From assembly GCA_014529385.2 (NCBI GenBank), contig CM043947.1:126478891-126542890 (forward strand): a stretch of 64,000 bases of DNA. Reading direction: 5' to 3'. The position numbers were made by a program, and so were the translations under genes. The stretch is from Adiantum capillus-veneris (lineage: Eukaryota; Streptophyta; Polypodiopsida; Polypodiales; Pteridaceae). Positions 32,713 through 43,995 of this stretch are shown one piece after another; position 1 is the stretch's first letter, and each line of letters begins with the position of its first letter. The notes below the pieces were generated by a model, which was given only the letters and a program-made list of their open reading frames with translations, was not told where the DNA came from and ran no database searches.

Positions 32713-33068
32713 AGGAGGTGTACATGGAGATCATTCCAGAGGCGAGTGATATTTTATCGACATCTGTTGTCGAGGGTGTGTTCATAATTGGCACAAATGG
32801 TTCTATGATATCTTTCTCTCCTCTGTTGGAAACCTAGATACTTTGAGAGCATCAATTTCCATAGCTTTTGGCCTTTCACCACGAATAACTATGCTTCCTT
32901 ACATAGACCCCTCTACAATCGACGAACTAAATTTTGGCTTGTCCATTGTACATCGCGTTCCATAAGAAAATCGTATCTTGCTTTTGAGCCTTGTTGCCGT
33001 CGTGTCTCTCCATAACTCGCTCTCTACTCTTCCTTCCTCTCCATCTTTTCAACCTTCCAAAGCATAGA

Positions 33069-33071
<3 letters not shown>

Positions 33072-33134
<63 letters not shown>
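33072..33134. repeat. (CT)n microsatellite
   Basis: About 60 bases of CT dinucleotides, followed by a CA run to about 33163. Lies between the RPA-like gene and Rep. Confidence 0.95.
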
Positions 33135-33135
<1 letters not shown>

Positions 33136-33186
33136 ACACACACACACACACAAACAAACACACAAGGTGACTTAATATTTATAATC

Positions 33187-34354
33187 TTTGCGTGTCTTTA
33201 CAATGACTCACTTGGCCGAACGCGATGCCGATGCCATTTTTGCGGCACAATTTTCGAACAATTCAGACATCTTCCTCGCACTACACCATCTCCAAAACTC
33301 ACAGGCGCACCGCATGACCTTAGATCAAATTTGCTCAATGACTTGTTTGAGAGCTTCTTGCTTGAAAGACATGCTATCCCGGGTGCTTGCCTCTTCTTCC
33401 GTACTGACGAGGCCACTAGCGCAATGACGGTCACAAAATTCTCATCGTTGTATTCAACATGCGCCAACTCACTTGCTCTTAGCCTCGACGTGTTAATGGC
33501 CTTCGCTCGCTTTACGACTTGTAGGTTAAAAGTGTATTTGAAAAAAAATGGAAGCGTGAGAAGAATCATCTTGGGGATGGCATCGAAACCATTTCTTGTA
33601 AAGGGTATTCTGCTTTCCGAAACAAGCAATGGCATCACATACCTTCCCACCTTCACAACGTGCTCAAGCCGTGCACGTGTTGTATGGAAAGAAGATGAGG
33701 TGGCCACTTTGCATAGGCTATGCTTGTTGCATGAGTATTTGCCTAATGTTGAGGTGGTCCGCATGTTCCACACACGTTGCACACAACCCAGGCCGTGAAA
33801 TGCCAGCTTTCACGCTTGAAGAACGAAAAGGGCCTGGTCTCACTGGTGCTCAAATACGACGCACCCATGCCAGGTTGAGCAATCCGATTAAGAAATACAA
33901 AAAAAGCATCAAGGACAAGCCCATTACACCCTGCGGAAAATGTGGACGCTTGCTATTCCGCCACCAGCTAGCACGTCAGCTTCTACCTCTAGTTGTGAAA
34001 TCCACTTCAAGAAAGCGAAGACGCTATGGGGATGTGCATGTCTATAGCCAGTGCAAGAAACACTCGACAAGCGATAGCAATCACCTGTGGGGATTGTAAG
34101 AGATAGGGTTCAATCCAACGCTTCCCTTTGTGTCAGATCTAAACCCCGTAGAGGCACACTTGGTCTCCATTCGTATCCCCTTCACCAAGATACGTGAACT
34201 GACGTACGAAGGTCAGTATGGGCTTAGAGGTAGTGTTGTCAATGTGCTTGCCAACTTGGAGAAGAGCCAGGCTGTCCTGCCTCGCTTCATTGAGGATGAG
34301 GCTTCTGTCCTTGTGGGGATCAAACGAAGCTCGAATACGATAGATGTTACCTAA
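33187..34354 (+). pseudogene. Helitron Rep amino-terminal region
   Basis: Frames shift several times. The recognisable parts are a Cys-rich segment (TPCGKCGRLLFRHQLARQLL ... VYSQCKKH, 33930-34060), a Zn-finger-like feature usual at Helitron Rep starts, and at 34130-34354 the conserved block LNPVEAHLVSIRIPF, GQYGLRGSVVNVLANLE, AVLPRF, LVGIKRSS. The latter is a strong match to the Helitron amino-terminal domain. A TAA at 34352-34354 and a phase change separate it from the main Rep frame. The beginning (33187-33800) has no recognised domain. Confidence 0.7.
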
Positions 34355-34362
34355 GCGGTGTT

Positions 34363-35901
34363 GTGCGACCCCTGCTCACAATGCGTGCAACCACTACGCT
34401 ATTGTCCACACCACTCTACACGAGAGAAGGTGTCACGATCAACGACAAGTGGCTTGCACACCTTTCTAGTCTAGGTATCCCTCCTACGAATACCCTTGAC
34501 GCCAATGCGTATGATGTTGAGCTTGAGGATGAACAGACTGATGTCATGCTTCATGGGGTCACAAGTGCGGCAGAGGTTGTCGATTATAGTGGCAAGATTC
34601 TTCATGTTGCACCTTGCGAGGGCAATTCACCGTTGAGCATCTTCACGGATGAGTATTTCGAAGAGTTGAGCTTCCCAACTCTTTTCTTTGGGTCCCCTAG
34701 AAGATATAGAGAGGCCGCAAGCAAAGATTATCAAACGATTGCAAAGTGGGAGCTCCTGAACGTTGACAGAAGATTCTCCCTAGACATCGAAAATTTATTT
34801 TTCAAGTCTATCAAAATCATGTCACAACAAGTTGCTTCCTCTGTTTGGGTGCGAATGCACAAGGGAAATCTAGCAGGTACAACTTTGACTGCAAGGCAAG
34901 TTGTACAAGACACAAACATAGAGAGGCTTCTCAACTCAAGATTAGGCTTCAGAGACTTCGAGGCACTACGCACATCTCCCGACTACAAGGAAAAGATGAA
35001 AAAAACTATCTTCGCAATGATCCGACAACTTGGACCGCCCACATTTTTTGTCACATTCTCCTCCGCAGAGCGAAGATGGAAAGAGCTTCTTGCTGCACTA
35101 GAGAAGTTAGTCCCGCTGAGCCAAGAGCCCGAGGAGAGCCTGAGCTCATACCAACGTCGCCTCATTCATGCCAATCCCATTACAACTGCTCATTTCTACG
35201 TCAAAAGGTTCAACACAATGAAACAGTTGTTGCGGACTAATTCCTCCATATGTGGCAAAATACGAGATTTCTTTTTCATCACGGAGTTCCAAAGTCGCGG
35301 TAGCCAACATGATCATGGTTTGTTGTGGCTAGAAAATGCTCCATCACTCACAACGCACTCAGATCAAGATATTGTAATGTTTATAGATACCCACGTTAGC
35401 ACAGATGGATCCATCTTGCCCAATGACCTTTCTGAAGCTTACAAGCACAAGCACCATAAGACTTGCCAAAACAAGAGCAAAATTTGCCATTTTGGATTTC
35501 CATGTTTCCCCATGCCATTCACAACTATTATCCGGCAAGGAATACTTGAGGCAAACATAGCTAGACAAGGTAAGCTTTACTTGCAACAAGTTGGAAGACA
35601 ACTCAGCCAAATTGATTTACAAAATGCGCCCACATTTGAAGAATGGCTAGAACAAGTACAACTCTCCATGGAACAGTACTTGCTTGCATTGCAAGCAACT
35701 ATCTCGGGACCCACTATTTTCCTCAAGCGCAAACCAAGCGATATATTCACGAACAAATTCAATAATTCAATAGCTTCACTTTGGAATGCAAACACAGATA
35801 TACAATTTGTGCCTAAACGCACATGGACCTGCGAACTACTGCACCTCATACATGACAAAAATGGACAATACATTAATAGGAGCAATCAAGGCACAGCTTG
35901 A
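34363..35901 (+). CDS. Helitron Rep (HUH nuclease) main reading frame
   Basis: 512 open codons. Landmarks: TDVMLHGVTSAAEVVDY, PPTFFVTFSSAERRW (Rep motif 1), and FQSRGSQHDHGLLWLEN with the two HUH-type histidines at 35308-35310 and 35314-35316. Then CQNKSKICHFGFPCFP and KRKPSDIFTNKFNNSIASLW with ANTDIQFV. The region where Helitron Rep proteins carry the catalytic tyrosines reads TCELLHLIHDKNG, with His (CAC 35842-35844) where the two old copies at 9.4 and 9.9 kb have Tyr. Near 35870 the phase shifts by one, and the linker continues in the frame of the helicase. It nicks and joins DNA in rolling-circle transposition; this copy may lack the nucleophile. Confidence 0.85.
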   Translation: MRPLLTMRATTTLLSTPLYTREGVTINDKWLAHLSSLGIPPTNTLDANAYDVELEDEQTDVMLHGVTSAAEVVDYSGKILHVAPCEGNSPLSIFTDEYFEELSFPTLFFGSPRRYREAASKDYQTIAKWELLNVDRRFSLDIENLFFKSIKIMSQQVASSVWVRMHKGNLAGTTLTARQVVQDTNIERLLNSRLGFRDFEALRTSPDYKEKMKKTIFAMIRQLGPPTFFVTFSSAERRWKELLAALEKLVPLSQEPEESLSSYQRRLIHANPITTAHFYVKRFNTMKQLLRTNSSICGKIRDFFFITEFQSRGSQHDHGLLWLENAPSLTTHSDQDIVMFIDTHVSTDGSILPNDLSEAYKHKHHKTCQNKSKICHFGFPCFPMPFTTIIRQGILEANIARQGKLYLQQVGRQLSQIDLQNAPTFEEWLEQVQLSMEQYLLALQATISGPTIFLKRKPSDIFTNKFNNSIASLWNANTDIQFVPKRTWTCELLHLIHDKNGQYINRSNQGTA

Positions 35902-36019
35902 TCACTGTGTTGCAAACAATGCAACAACATTGGAGAGACTATGAAAAGTTGGTAGCACAATCCTTAACACACAACAAATTAGTTCACAACAAGCTGCTTA
36001 CACATGTCTCTCGCTTCCG

Positions 36020-37279
36020 TTGCATAGCTCCTCTAGAGAATTCATATACATAAATACTAATCCGCCTGAAGAACGTGCTCCCGTTCTAAAAAAAAAGAAC
36101 ACCTTGCAAAAAATGCACCCCGACACGACAGATATCTTCTGTGCCTCCATCATCGACAAATATGCCTCCAGACCACACTCATTCTTTCCCATGTGCTTGG
36201 ACCAGTTCGCTTCCACAACCAAAAATCCCTCCAAGCCTGACACATTGCTGCAGAGGGCACTCATCATACGCTACGTTAGATACAGTAAAGCCAAAGACCC
36301 TGACAACCACTACAGAGAACAATGCCTTCTCTTCTTGCCATGGTCAAGCAATGAGAATGAGCACCTGCTCGAAGGTTCGTCTTGGATCGATGTCTACACT
36401 TCGAACATTGAGACAATGAAAAACAATGAATCACAGTTCGTTGTCGAAACAGATCCAATCGACAGGTTCGCAACAGCCATCACAACCTCACGCAACACGA
36501 GAAGTGTAAGCTCCTTGAACGATTCTGACAATGCCAACGTGATGATCAACACCCCATCAAAGCAATCGACGAAGAAACCATTTGCTTTGCATTTTTCCAA
36601 ACATATTGGCATGACCAATGAGGATTTGCACGCATCAATAAAGAAGCTAAACCCACAACAGCGACTCATCCTCGATGATGCCATGCTCAAAAAATGCATA
36701 GCGCCGTCAGAAAAGATACATCTCTTCCTCACAAGTGGAGCAGGCACTGGAAAAACATTCATATTGCTCTTGCTAGTCAAAGCCCTCATTCGTTTCTACA
36801 CACATAAGTCACGCCACAATCCTGACTTTCCTAAGGCACTCCTAATGGCATATACAGGCAAGGCAGCATTCAACATTGGTGGCACAACTATACACTCAAC
36901 TTTACGTTTGCCTTTGATAACTACGACACACACAAGTCTCGGAGTAGAAAAGCTAGATGCATTGTCCTTACTTTATCAAGATTTGGAGCTTGTAGTGTTT
37001 GATGAAATTTCCTTGATAGGATCAAGTGTCTTCTCATTGGCTGACTCACGTCTTCGTGCCATCAAGAGAAAACACGACCAGCCTTTTGGTGGCCTTGATG
37101 TCATACTCTGTGGTGACCTCTGCCAAGCTAGCCCAGTCAAAGACTCCTGGATATTCACAAGCAAGCAACCTCTTCTAGAGGCGGTTGCACCTTCGTACTG
37201 GCATGAATTCCCTAAGTGCTACGAACTAACGACGACAATGAGACAAACCGATGGACAGTTTATAGACGTGCTCAACTGA
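36020..37279 (+). pseudogene. Helitron Pif1-type helicase, first part
   Basis: 419 codons including linker sequence. Motifs: MTNEDLHASIKKLNPQQRLI (entry motif), LTSGAGTGKTFILLLLVKAL (Walker A, intact), NIGGTTIHSTLRLPL, LVVFDEISLIGSSVFSL (Walker B), PFGGLDVILCGDLCQ, YELTTTMRQTDGQFIDVLN. The TGA at 37277-37279 falls in the middle of the family sequence (VLN then MRIG), most likely a CGA codon changed by C-to-T, and translation would resume in the same phase at 37280. The domain unwinds DNA during rolling-circle transposition. Confidence 0.85.
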
Positions 37280-37941
37280 ATGAGAATTGGCTCACACACC
37301 ATCAGTGACCTTGCATACATTAACAGCTCCTTCCGCAAAGAGTTTTCTACTGACATAACCATATCACATCTATTCTACTCTAGCAAGGCAAAGGATGAAC
37401 ACAATGAAAAGGTCTTCGCACAATTGCCCGGTGAGCCACACATATTCAAAGCGATTGACAAGCGTGTCGCTTCATGCAGCAAAACAATAGCAATTCCATT
37501 GGATGCCAGACAAACTGCGGGCCTCCAAGGAACATTGCGTCTGAAGCTAGGCCTAGTGGTCGAGCTATGCGCTGGAATTTGGACATTCTCGACGGCCTCG
37601 TCAACGGTGCAGAAGGCGTCTACAAGCTCTGCACTACATTCTCCGACACGACATGCCTCTGGATTCATTTCACCAACCCTAGCATAGGGCAAAAACAAAG
37701 GTATGACCACCTTCATCTTTGCAACCCACTCACAATGCCTAATTGGACGCCAATTATGCGCATCGCACGCGAATTCCAAATTGGAAAGAACTACTTCAAC
37801 ACCCTCACATGCAAGAAATTCCTAGTTCAGCCTGCCGCAGCCTGCACAATTCACCGATTACAAGGTCTTACACTCAACACATTGGCTTTCAACCCCAAAG
37901 GAATTAGGTCTCACGGCCTCGCATACACTGCTCACACATGA
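37280..37941 (+). pseudogene. Helitron Pif1-type helicase, second part
   Basis: Continues in the phase of the first part with MRIGSHTISDLAYINSSF and ISHLFYSSKAKDEHN, then shifts frame near 37560. There follow the motif pair MRWNLDILDGLVNGAEGVYK and FLVQPAAACTIHRLQGLTL, with HGLAYTAHT ending at a TGA. The final helicase motif, normally hGxxYVAxSR, is altered to HGLAYTAHT. Confidence 0.8.
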
Positions 37942-38708
37942 ATCCGTGCTACTGTAAATCTATACTTTTGATAGAGAGCTTGCTACCCCGCAACATTCAC
38001 ACCGATGCATCTGTCCTCAAAGAACTCCACAGGTTGAGAACAGAAGCAGCTTATTCCGCCATCCAAAAGCAACTGCATCTACACCAAGATACACATTACA
38101 TTGTGCAATCACTAAACGTCGTCTCCATCGGAAAGCATGCAAACGATATCATCCACGACAAAAGCCTAATGGCCTCCGACATCCTCTACCTGCAAGAGAC
38201 TCGACAACATATGACAACCATTCCAGGCTTCCACAACATATCCTCAACACAACTACACGGCATCTCCATTCTCCATAAAAACAACCTAATACCTACACAA
38301 ATACGCATCTGCATAAATCAAACACTTGAAACGATCCATGCAACTTTCCACTGCACCAACAAGTGCCTAGCGATAGTCATTTCACTCTACAGGGCACCGA
38401 CATCATCGCTCCCATGCTTCCTGCATAGCATCTCCAATCTTCTTGACTCAGCCCGCACCATGCGACCACTAATCATAATGGGAGATTTCAACATTGACGC
38501 ACTTCAAGAAACCAGTACATATAGAACCCTTTCCAACCTCGTTCTCCAACACGGTCTCCACCAATTGATACACCATCCAACCACAATACACAACTCTATA
38601 CTAGACCACATATGGGTTAGCAATGATCTACCACAAACCACATCTGGCACTAACTATAACTACCGGTCCAACCACTCCACTACATACCTCCTCATCGCCA
38701 AAAACTAA
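37938..38708 (+). CDS. EEP-type endonuclease of the Helitron-like element
   Basis: 256 codons, overlapping the helicase stop by ATGA. After a helicase-like tail (residues 1-50), the nuclease pattern appears in order: SLNVVSIGKHANDI, DILYLQETRQ (catalytic Glu), IVISLYRAPTSSLPCF, IIMGDFNIDAL (Asp/Asn), ILDHIWVSND and NYRSNHSTTYLLIAKN (Ser-Asn-His). All the usual residues are present, so the domain looks intact. This family (AP endonuclease-like, also found in LINEs) is known at the carboxy end of Helentron-type Rep-helicase proteins. The ATG start may be only a break in what was a single polyprotein. Confidence 0.85.
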   Translation: MNPCYCKSILLIESLLPRNIHTDASVLKELHRLRTEAAYSAIQKQLHLHQDTHYIVQSLNVVSIGKHANDIIHDKSLMASDILYLQETRQHMTTIPGFHNISSTQLHGISILHKNNLIPTQIRICINQTLETIHATFHCTNKCLAIVISLYRAPTSSLPCFLHSISNLLDSARTMRPLIIMGDFNIDALQETSTYRTLSNLVLQHGLHQLIHHPTTIHNSILDHIWVSNDLPQTTSGTNYNYRSNHSTTYLLIAKN

Positions 38709-38806
38709 CCTTCCCTTGCTTTCTGCAGGCCATTGTGAGTCCTCACCTTGTTTCATCTCCAAAAGGAAGCCGCATTTTAATGAACCTATCCACATTTGAT
38801 TTGAAG

Positions 38807-38821
38807 TCACATTGTGACTCA
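38807..38821. repeat. Short palindrome downstream of the endonuclease
   Basis: AGTCACATTGTGACT, followed by a T-run. It could be the terminal hairpin of the Helitron-like element, but no terminal motif could be confirmed. Confidence 0.3.
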
Positions 38822-38830
38822 GTTTTTTTT

Positions 38831-39059
38831 AAAAATCCTTGAGCACGTTTTCTATGAAGTTTTCAAGTGGACTGATTATTTGGGCCATGCAATACAACAC
38901 ATTGAAAATCTATGCATTTTTTGGATTTTTTTGCGGGTTGGGTACATTTGATGATGTGGCAATGCTTAAATGGTTGGAGATGTATACAAAGAGGAATAGT
39001 ATGTGGAAAGAGCAATTACACTTGGGCAATGTTTCCTTTCATTCAAGTTTAACTTGGAA

Positions 39060-39102
<43 letters not shown>

Positions 39103-39419
39103 TCAAAACAAAAGCGAAACTAAAAATTTATTCCACGTATGACGCGCCCAAAGACAAACAAAAAAAGGGAGAATGCATAAGCTAAGTAATACAAGGCATA
39201 TTTCTAAGTTTCTTGTAAACTTTTGCAAGAAAACTTTCATCAAAGCTGAGTACATTTAGTGACGTTGACAAAGCTAAGCTAGGAAATACAAACAAATGAG
39301 GAAAATGTGTACATTATGTCAAATTAGTAATTACAAGTGCAAATATATCAAATTCATAATTACACTTGCAAATATTTAGTTTGATTCAAGTGTAACTTAG
39401 AAAAGAAAACAGGGAGGGA

Positions 39420-39465
<46 letters not shown>

Positions 39466-41352
39466 TAAATGTAACTAGGCACCTCACTTGAAGGTGAATG
39501 AAAGTAGAGTTATAAATTTATTTCACATATAACATGCACAAAGATAGAGGAAACAAGGGAGAACACATGAGCCAAGATAAGAAGCAGAAACAACTATTAG
39601 CATGCAAATTGACTCAGTATGCAAATGCATGCAAGTTAGGCTCGCTCAACAAACTTTGAGCAAGGTACAAGTACTATAACATGTTTGGCTACACTACCTT
39701 GGAAACATTCACTCTACTTGGTACGTCCATGATGGCTCGGGGCTCTCCAGTGTTTGTAGCATGGAAATAAGTCATGGAAATATGTACAAAGAGGGACACA
39801 TTGAAGTCTAGGATTTGCTCACTCTAGCATCTACTCATTGAGTTTGCAAGTGTCTTGAAAGGGCCTGACTTGAATGTAGGTGGAAAATTTATGGCCCAAT
39901 ATTTTTTCTCGGCTATTTTTCCCTCAGTGACTACCTCCCCTAGCTCTCTTAGGTTCCCATTATCATTTGTAGTGTCCTAAGTTGGAAGGACATTTTGATG
40001 AAAACCTCCATTTCCAAGTGTTGATTGCTTTGCAAAGCTTGCCCATATAGGGAAAAATGTTTCATTGCTTCTTTTAGCTGCTCTCTACAGTAAAAATGAA
40101 TGAGTAAGGCTATGATTACCTTTTTCCCCTGGGTGGATGTTGGGGGTACCATTGTAGCATAGCTCCAATGACCAACAATAATTGTCAATCCGAAGGGATG
40201 AGCTACCTAGCTAGGGCATGGAAACACTCCCACTTAATGAGCTAATCATGGAAACATGAATGGCAACTCTATGAGGTGAGCTTCACGACCTATGGAGGAG
40301 CTAAGCCACAATGTATGGCAATCTCCACATCCACTTCTCTTCACTTCAAATCAATCCAATCACACACACTAAATATTGCAAAGACACAAACCCGACACAC
40401 ACATCACTAATCCCATCATGGAACACACTAATCACAAGTGCACACACATAAATCTATTGAGCATTCACACTCTAATCAAACCTACATGCCCACACAAAGA
40501 ATAGAGGGAAATCACACAAGATTAGATTAAGATCAACCACTAAATATTTACGATCTAGTTAATCAAGCATCATTAGAAATCATGAGAGAGTATGAGAGAA
40601 GCATAGTGAAAGAGAATTAAGCATTGATTATTGTCAAAACAAGTCACATGAGCAAAGAGAAGCTCAAGGAATCCACATCCACACAACTCATGAGCTTTCA
40701 CCAAAGAGTGGTCTCAACAAATGAGGCTGAGAACCCTAATTCCGTTTACACACTGCCTTATATACCTAGGATAAAAATATGCATTGTCCGGGTTCCCAAG
40801 GCCTTTAGGGCTCCACAACTTACTCAATCTGCAACCTATGCACACTAACTGACCTATTCTCTACAGTTTGGAACTCTCATTGAGCCCTTAACACATTACA
40901 AATATTACAATGGATTGAAATAAATTGGGATATTATAATGCATGGCCATATTGAAAAATGTGAAAAATGTGTAACTTCAATCTTCACTACTTTTTCGTAT
41001 TCATCTTTGATGTGCATTCATAAGCCTTGGGCCTTTAACAGCTTCTGTTAACAGATTTCATCTCAGTTGACATTCCCTCCTTCCAATTTTAGTGCCCATC
41101 CTCAGGCATTGCTGATAGGGATTTAATATTTACGTAATTACCTAAAATTTTGTGTGATCACAAGGTCTTATTAACATATTTACATAATCAAACTCAACAT
41201 TATCACAAACATGCCAATTGAGAGAACATTGGAAACCCACAAAAAGCCTCCCGAGCATTTACATTTTCCTTGCAGGCCCGATGAGAAACCCTAATGCCCG
41301 ACGGGCCCATAACTAAATATATAGAGGGCTCCGATCGATCACGCTGGGTGTT
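38831..41352. other. Region without a supported gene, microsatellite-rich
   Basis: AT-rich sequence with only short shadow frames. It contains a partial duplication (39047-39180 and 39373-39571) in which each copy carries a GA tract (39062-39101, 39422-39461). The rest shows no recognisable feature. Confidence 0.6.
39047..39571. repeat. Duplicated segment with GA tract, copies 39047-39180 and 39373-39571
   Basis: Both copies run from TTCAAGTxTAACTTxGAAAA through a GA tract to AATTTATTxCACxTATxACxxGC and a common 'gggagaa(t/c)(g/a)cat' end. The identity is moderate. Confidence 0.6.
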
Positions 41353-41368
41353 TTTTCTTGAGCCACTC

Positions 41369-41468
<100 letters not shown>

Positions 41469-41689
41469 GAAAATGAAATGAAATGATATATAAACGTCTT
41501 CAAAAGGCCAAAGTGACCTATGAGACAAGAGTTTACAAATGGTGAATCTGATACAATGTCTGTGTAAAAGACTGAAACCTGAAAACTAAAAACACTTAAA
41601 CTGAATTGAGCTAAAGTGAAATGGAATGAAATGAAATGGGATGAAATGTAATGAAATGAAAGGCTAGGATGCTGAAATCAAGATCCTAT

Positions 41690-42855
41690 CCTATGATATC
41701 TAGCATCAGTCTTTGGCAAAGCTCATCAATGTCCTCCTCAATGAGTACTCTGGCTGGGCGTCTCCCATGTCGTGCTAGAATAGTCCGCACCCTCTGGTGC
41801 AGCTTGCATCGATGTCTCAATGACCCTCGCAATTGTGGGTGTCTGGATTTCCCAGCTCAGTGGCCCTGTCAGTTAGTGTACCTCTAGTACAAGTGGACTC
41901 TAAACTCTGTTGTGATGCCTACCCATCTGAACATCGCCCATGTAGTCTGAAAAAATCAGTGATCTCCCTCTGTGAGTGTCTCCTCCTCAAGAGGCTCTCC
42001 CTATGTCTATGTAGCTCCAATAAAAATAGCCCAAGGCATCTCTATCTTGATATCTCATAACTTTGGCTAGTGGTCCAAACCCCTCTCTGAATAGGCAGTG
42101 GAAATAGCCTCGTATCTCATAGTAAACTGGGTAGTGATAGATGTAATGTAGCTCTATCTCTGGCTCTATATGGCATAGCTAATGAATCCTGGCCTCTAGT
42201 GGTACTCCTCTAAATCTACCAGTCTCAATCTCTAACTTATGTGACAATATGTGCATATGTCCAATAGCACATCATAATCCATCAGATAGATGAGTGTCCA
42301 TGTAGGTGGGTCTAATCACAAAACCATCCTCTATAAGCTCAATTAGATGCTCTCTGTAGAAATCCATCTCATGCAAAGCACACGCATAGGCTGTATCCAT
42401 GTCCTCCTAGTGTCTAACTGAATCATGTTTGATGAACTGAGTGATCTCCGCCTGTGTGAGAGACAAGTAGGGTGCGTTCGAAAAATAACGGAAAGGGGGT
42501 AGTCTATCCATGTCACAACCATGCATCTTGAACCAAACTATCATCTATGCATACCAACAAGAGATGTCTCCCTGTGAGGCAAGCTATCGAGAAGATCCAA
42601 AGCTAGTTGGGCATATCTGACTCTGGGGAGATTCGCGATACTATGCATGAAAGAAACAAATCTCGTGAGTGCCTTGATGACCATTGGTGGAGCAACGAGG
42701 TCTGCACGGATAATCTCATGTGGTATATAGGGCTTGGCCTTAATCATTCTAGAAATCATAGATATCCGAGGCCTCTCCATGCACGTCCATCCATCAGTAC
42801 TGCCAGCCTGACTGGCTATGGTGGTCCACTGATGGCCCCCAAATCTACACCCCAT
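41690..42855 (-). pseudogene. LINE carboxy-terminal region
   Basis: The minus strand gives ERPRISMISRMIKAKPYIPHE, IIRADLVAPPMVIKALTRFV, then EHLIELIEDGFVIRP, KLEIETGRFRGVPLEARI, LCHIEPEIELHYIYHYP (a degraded Cys/His motif) and YYEIRGYFHCLFREGFGPL. This ordered set of blocks follows the RT in this LINE family. Frames shift and stop often after 42540. Confidence 0.7.
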
Positions 42856-43470
42856 AAATCATAGCCGATGTGACTAAAGTATTAAAAAGGCATAGTTTTG
42901 TTCGAGGTTCTTGAAACTGAACCTGGGAACACATCCTCTCCATCTTCCCTAAAGCCGCATACACTCTCGTTAGCCTAGTCTCTATTGCTCTCCTCAAAGA
43001 AAACACTGGGCCACTAAAGACCACACCAAGATAAGTGTATGCATCTGTATACTCCACCGTCTCCTGACCATATGCAAAGGTAGGTGCAGATCGCATCACC
43101 TCTCCTCTCAATGTATTATGAAACCTCATCCACGTAAATACCAAATAAAGTACAAGAGAGTGGACAACCCTGTTTCACCCCAAACCCCCTTGGGAGTGTG
43201 GATCTGACCCACAACTATGTTGTACAAGGCTATGATCCCCCAAATCAGCTCTATGGGTACACCCATCTCTTGTAACTTGCACATCAGTCGAGCTCTAGGG
43301 ATGATGTCAAATGCTTTGCAGAAGTCCACAAAAGTACAGTAAATCCTTCTACCATGTGATCTGTCCTCCTCAATAATAGCTCTAAGTGTCAATATGTGAT
43401 CAAGAGTGGAAAGATCTTTCTTGAATCCTGCCTGTCCTGATGCTTGTATGCCTACTCTCTCTGCCATCTA
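42845..43470 (-). pseudogene. LINE reverse transcriptase, YxDD region deleted
   Basis: Motifs seen: QAGFKKDLSTLDHILTLRAI, IYCTFVDFCKAFDIIPRARL (palm Asp), GVKQGCPLSCTLFGIYVDEV, and farther on YGQETVEYTDAYTYLGVVFSG. Between YIERRG and VMRSAPTF (about 43100) the stretch that should hold the YADD box is missing, so a deletion probably removed it. Frameshift at 43126-43144. Confidence 0.8.
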
Positions 43471-43995
43471 CTCATTTTTTTCTAAAGATTAGAATAATAT
43501 AACCCGACCAGTGTGTGCCCAATCATAATGGTGTGATAGTTCCCAGGCATCATTAGATCTCTTGCCTTGAAAATAGGCACAACAATAGACATACTCCAAG
43601 TATCAGGAAAACCCTCACACATGGCTGAATTGAACATCAGTGCTAGAAGTTCTTCAAGCATATCTCAGGCATGTATAAAATGCTCCACTGCCAATCCATC
43701 ATGGTCATATGCTCTCCTAGTCCTCATCCTGTCAATAGCTTTCTTCACCGTATTAGCGATAAAGAAAATGCATGTCTCTGGACATGGCATCGAGGGGTCT
43801 GGTAGAGGCAGCATCTTGGAACTGTGTAAAGAGATGTTGCATACTCACCCCAAGTCTCTGTGGATGTGATAGCCGGTAGAGGGGAGTGCTCGTGAAAGAA
43901 TCTACATGCCTCACCTGAGTCTTGGCTCAAGGATGGCTTATACAACTCCTTCTCTAGTTGAGCTAGATAATCCCTCTTCTTCCATCACACAAGCC

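Larger units (their letters stand above)
30801..38830 (+). mobile_element. Helitron-like element with RPA, Rep, helicase and endonuclease
   Basis: Plus-strand coding blocks in order: RPA-like exons (31.3-32.7 kb), Rep with amino-terminal Cys region and HUH nuclease (33.2-35.9 kb), Pif1-type helicase (36.0-37.9 kb), and an EEP endonuclease (37.94-38.71 kb). This is the set of a rolling-circle Helitron; the fused or adjacent EEP nuclease is characteristic of the Helentron/Helitron2 branch, whereas an RPA gene with introns is typical of plant Helitrons. The termini could not be defined; the limits given are approximate. There are several frameshifts and at least one nonsense codon. Confidence 0.8.
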
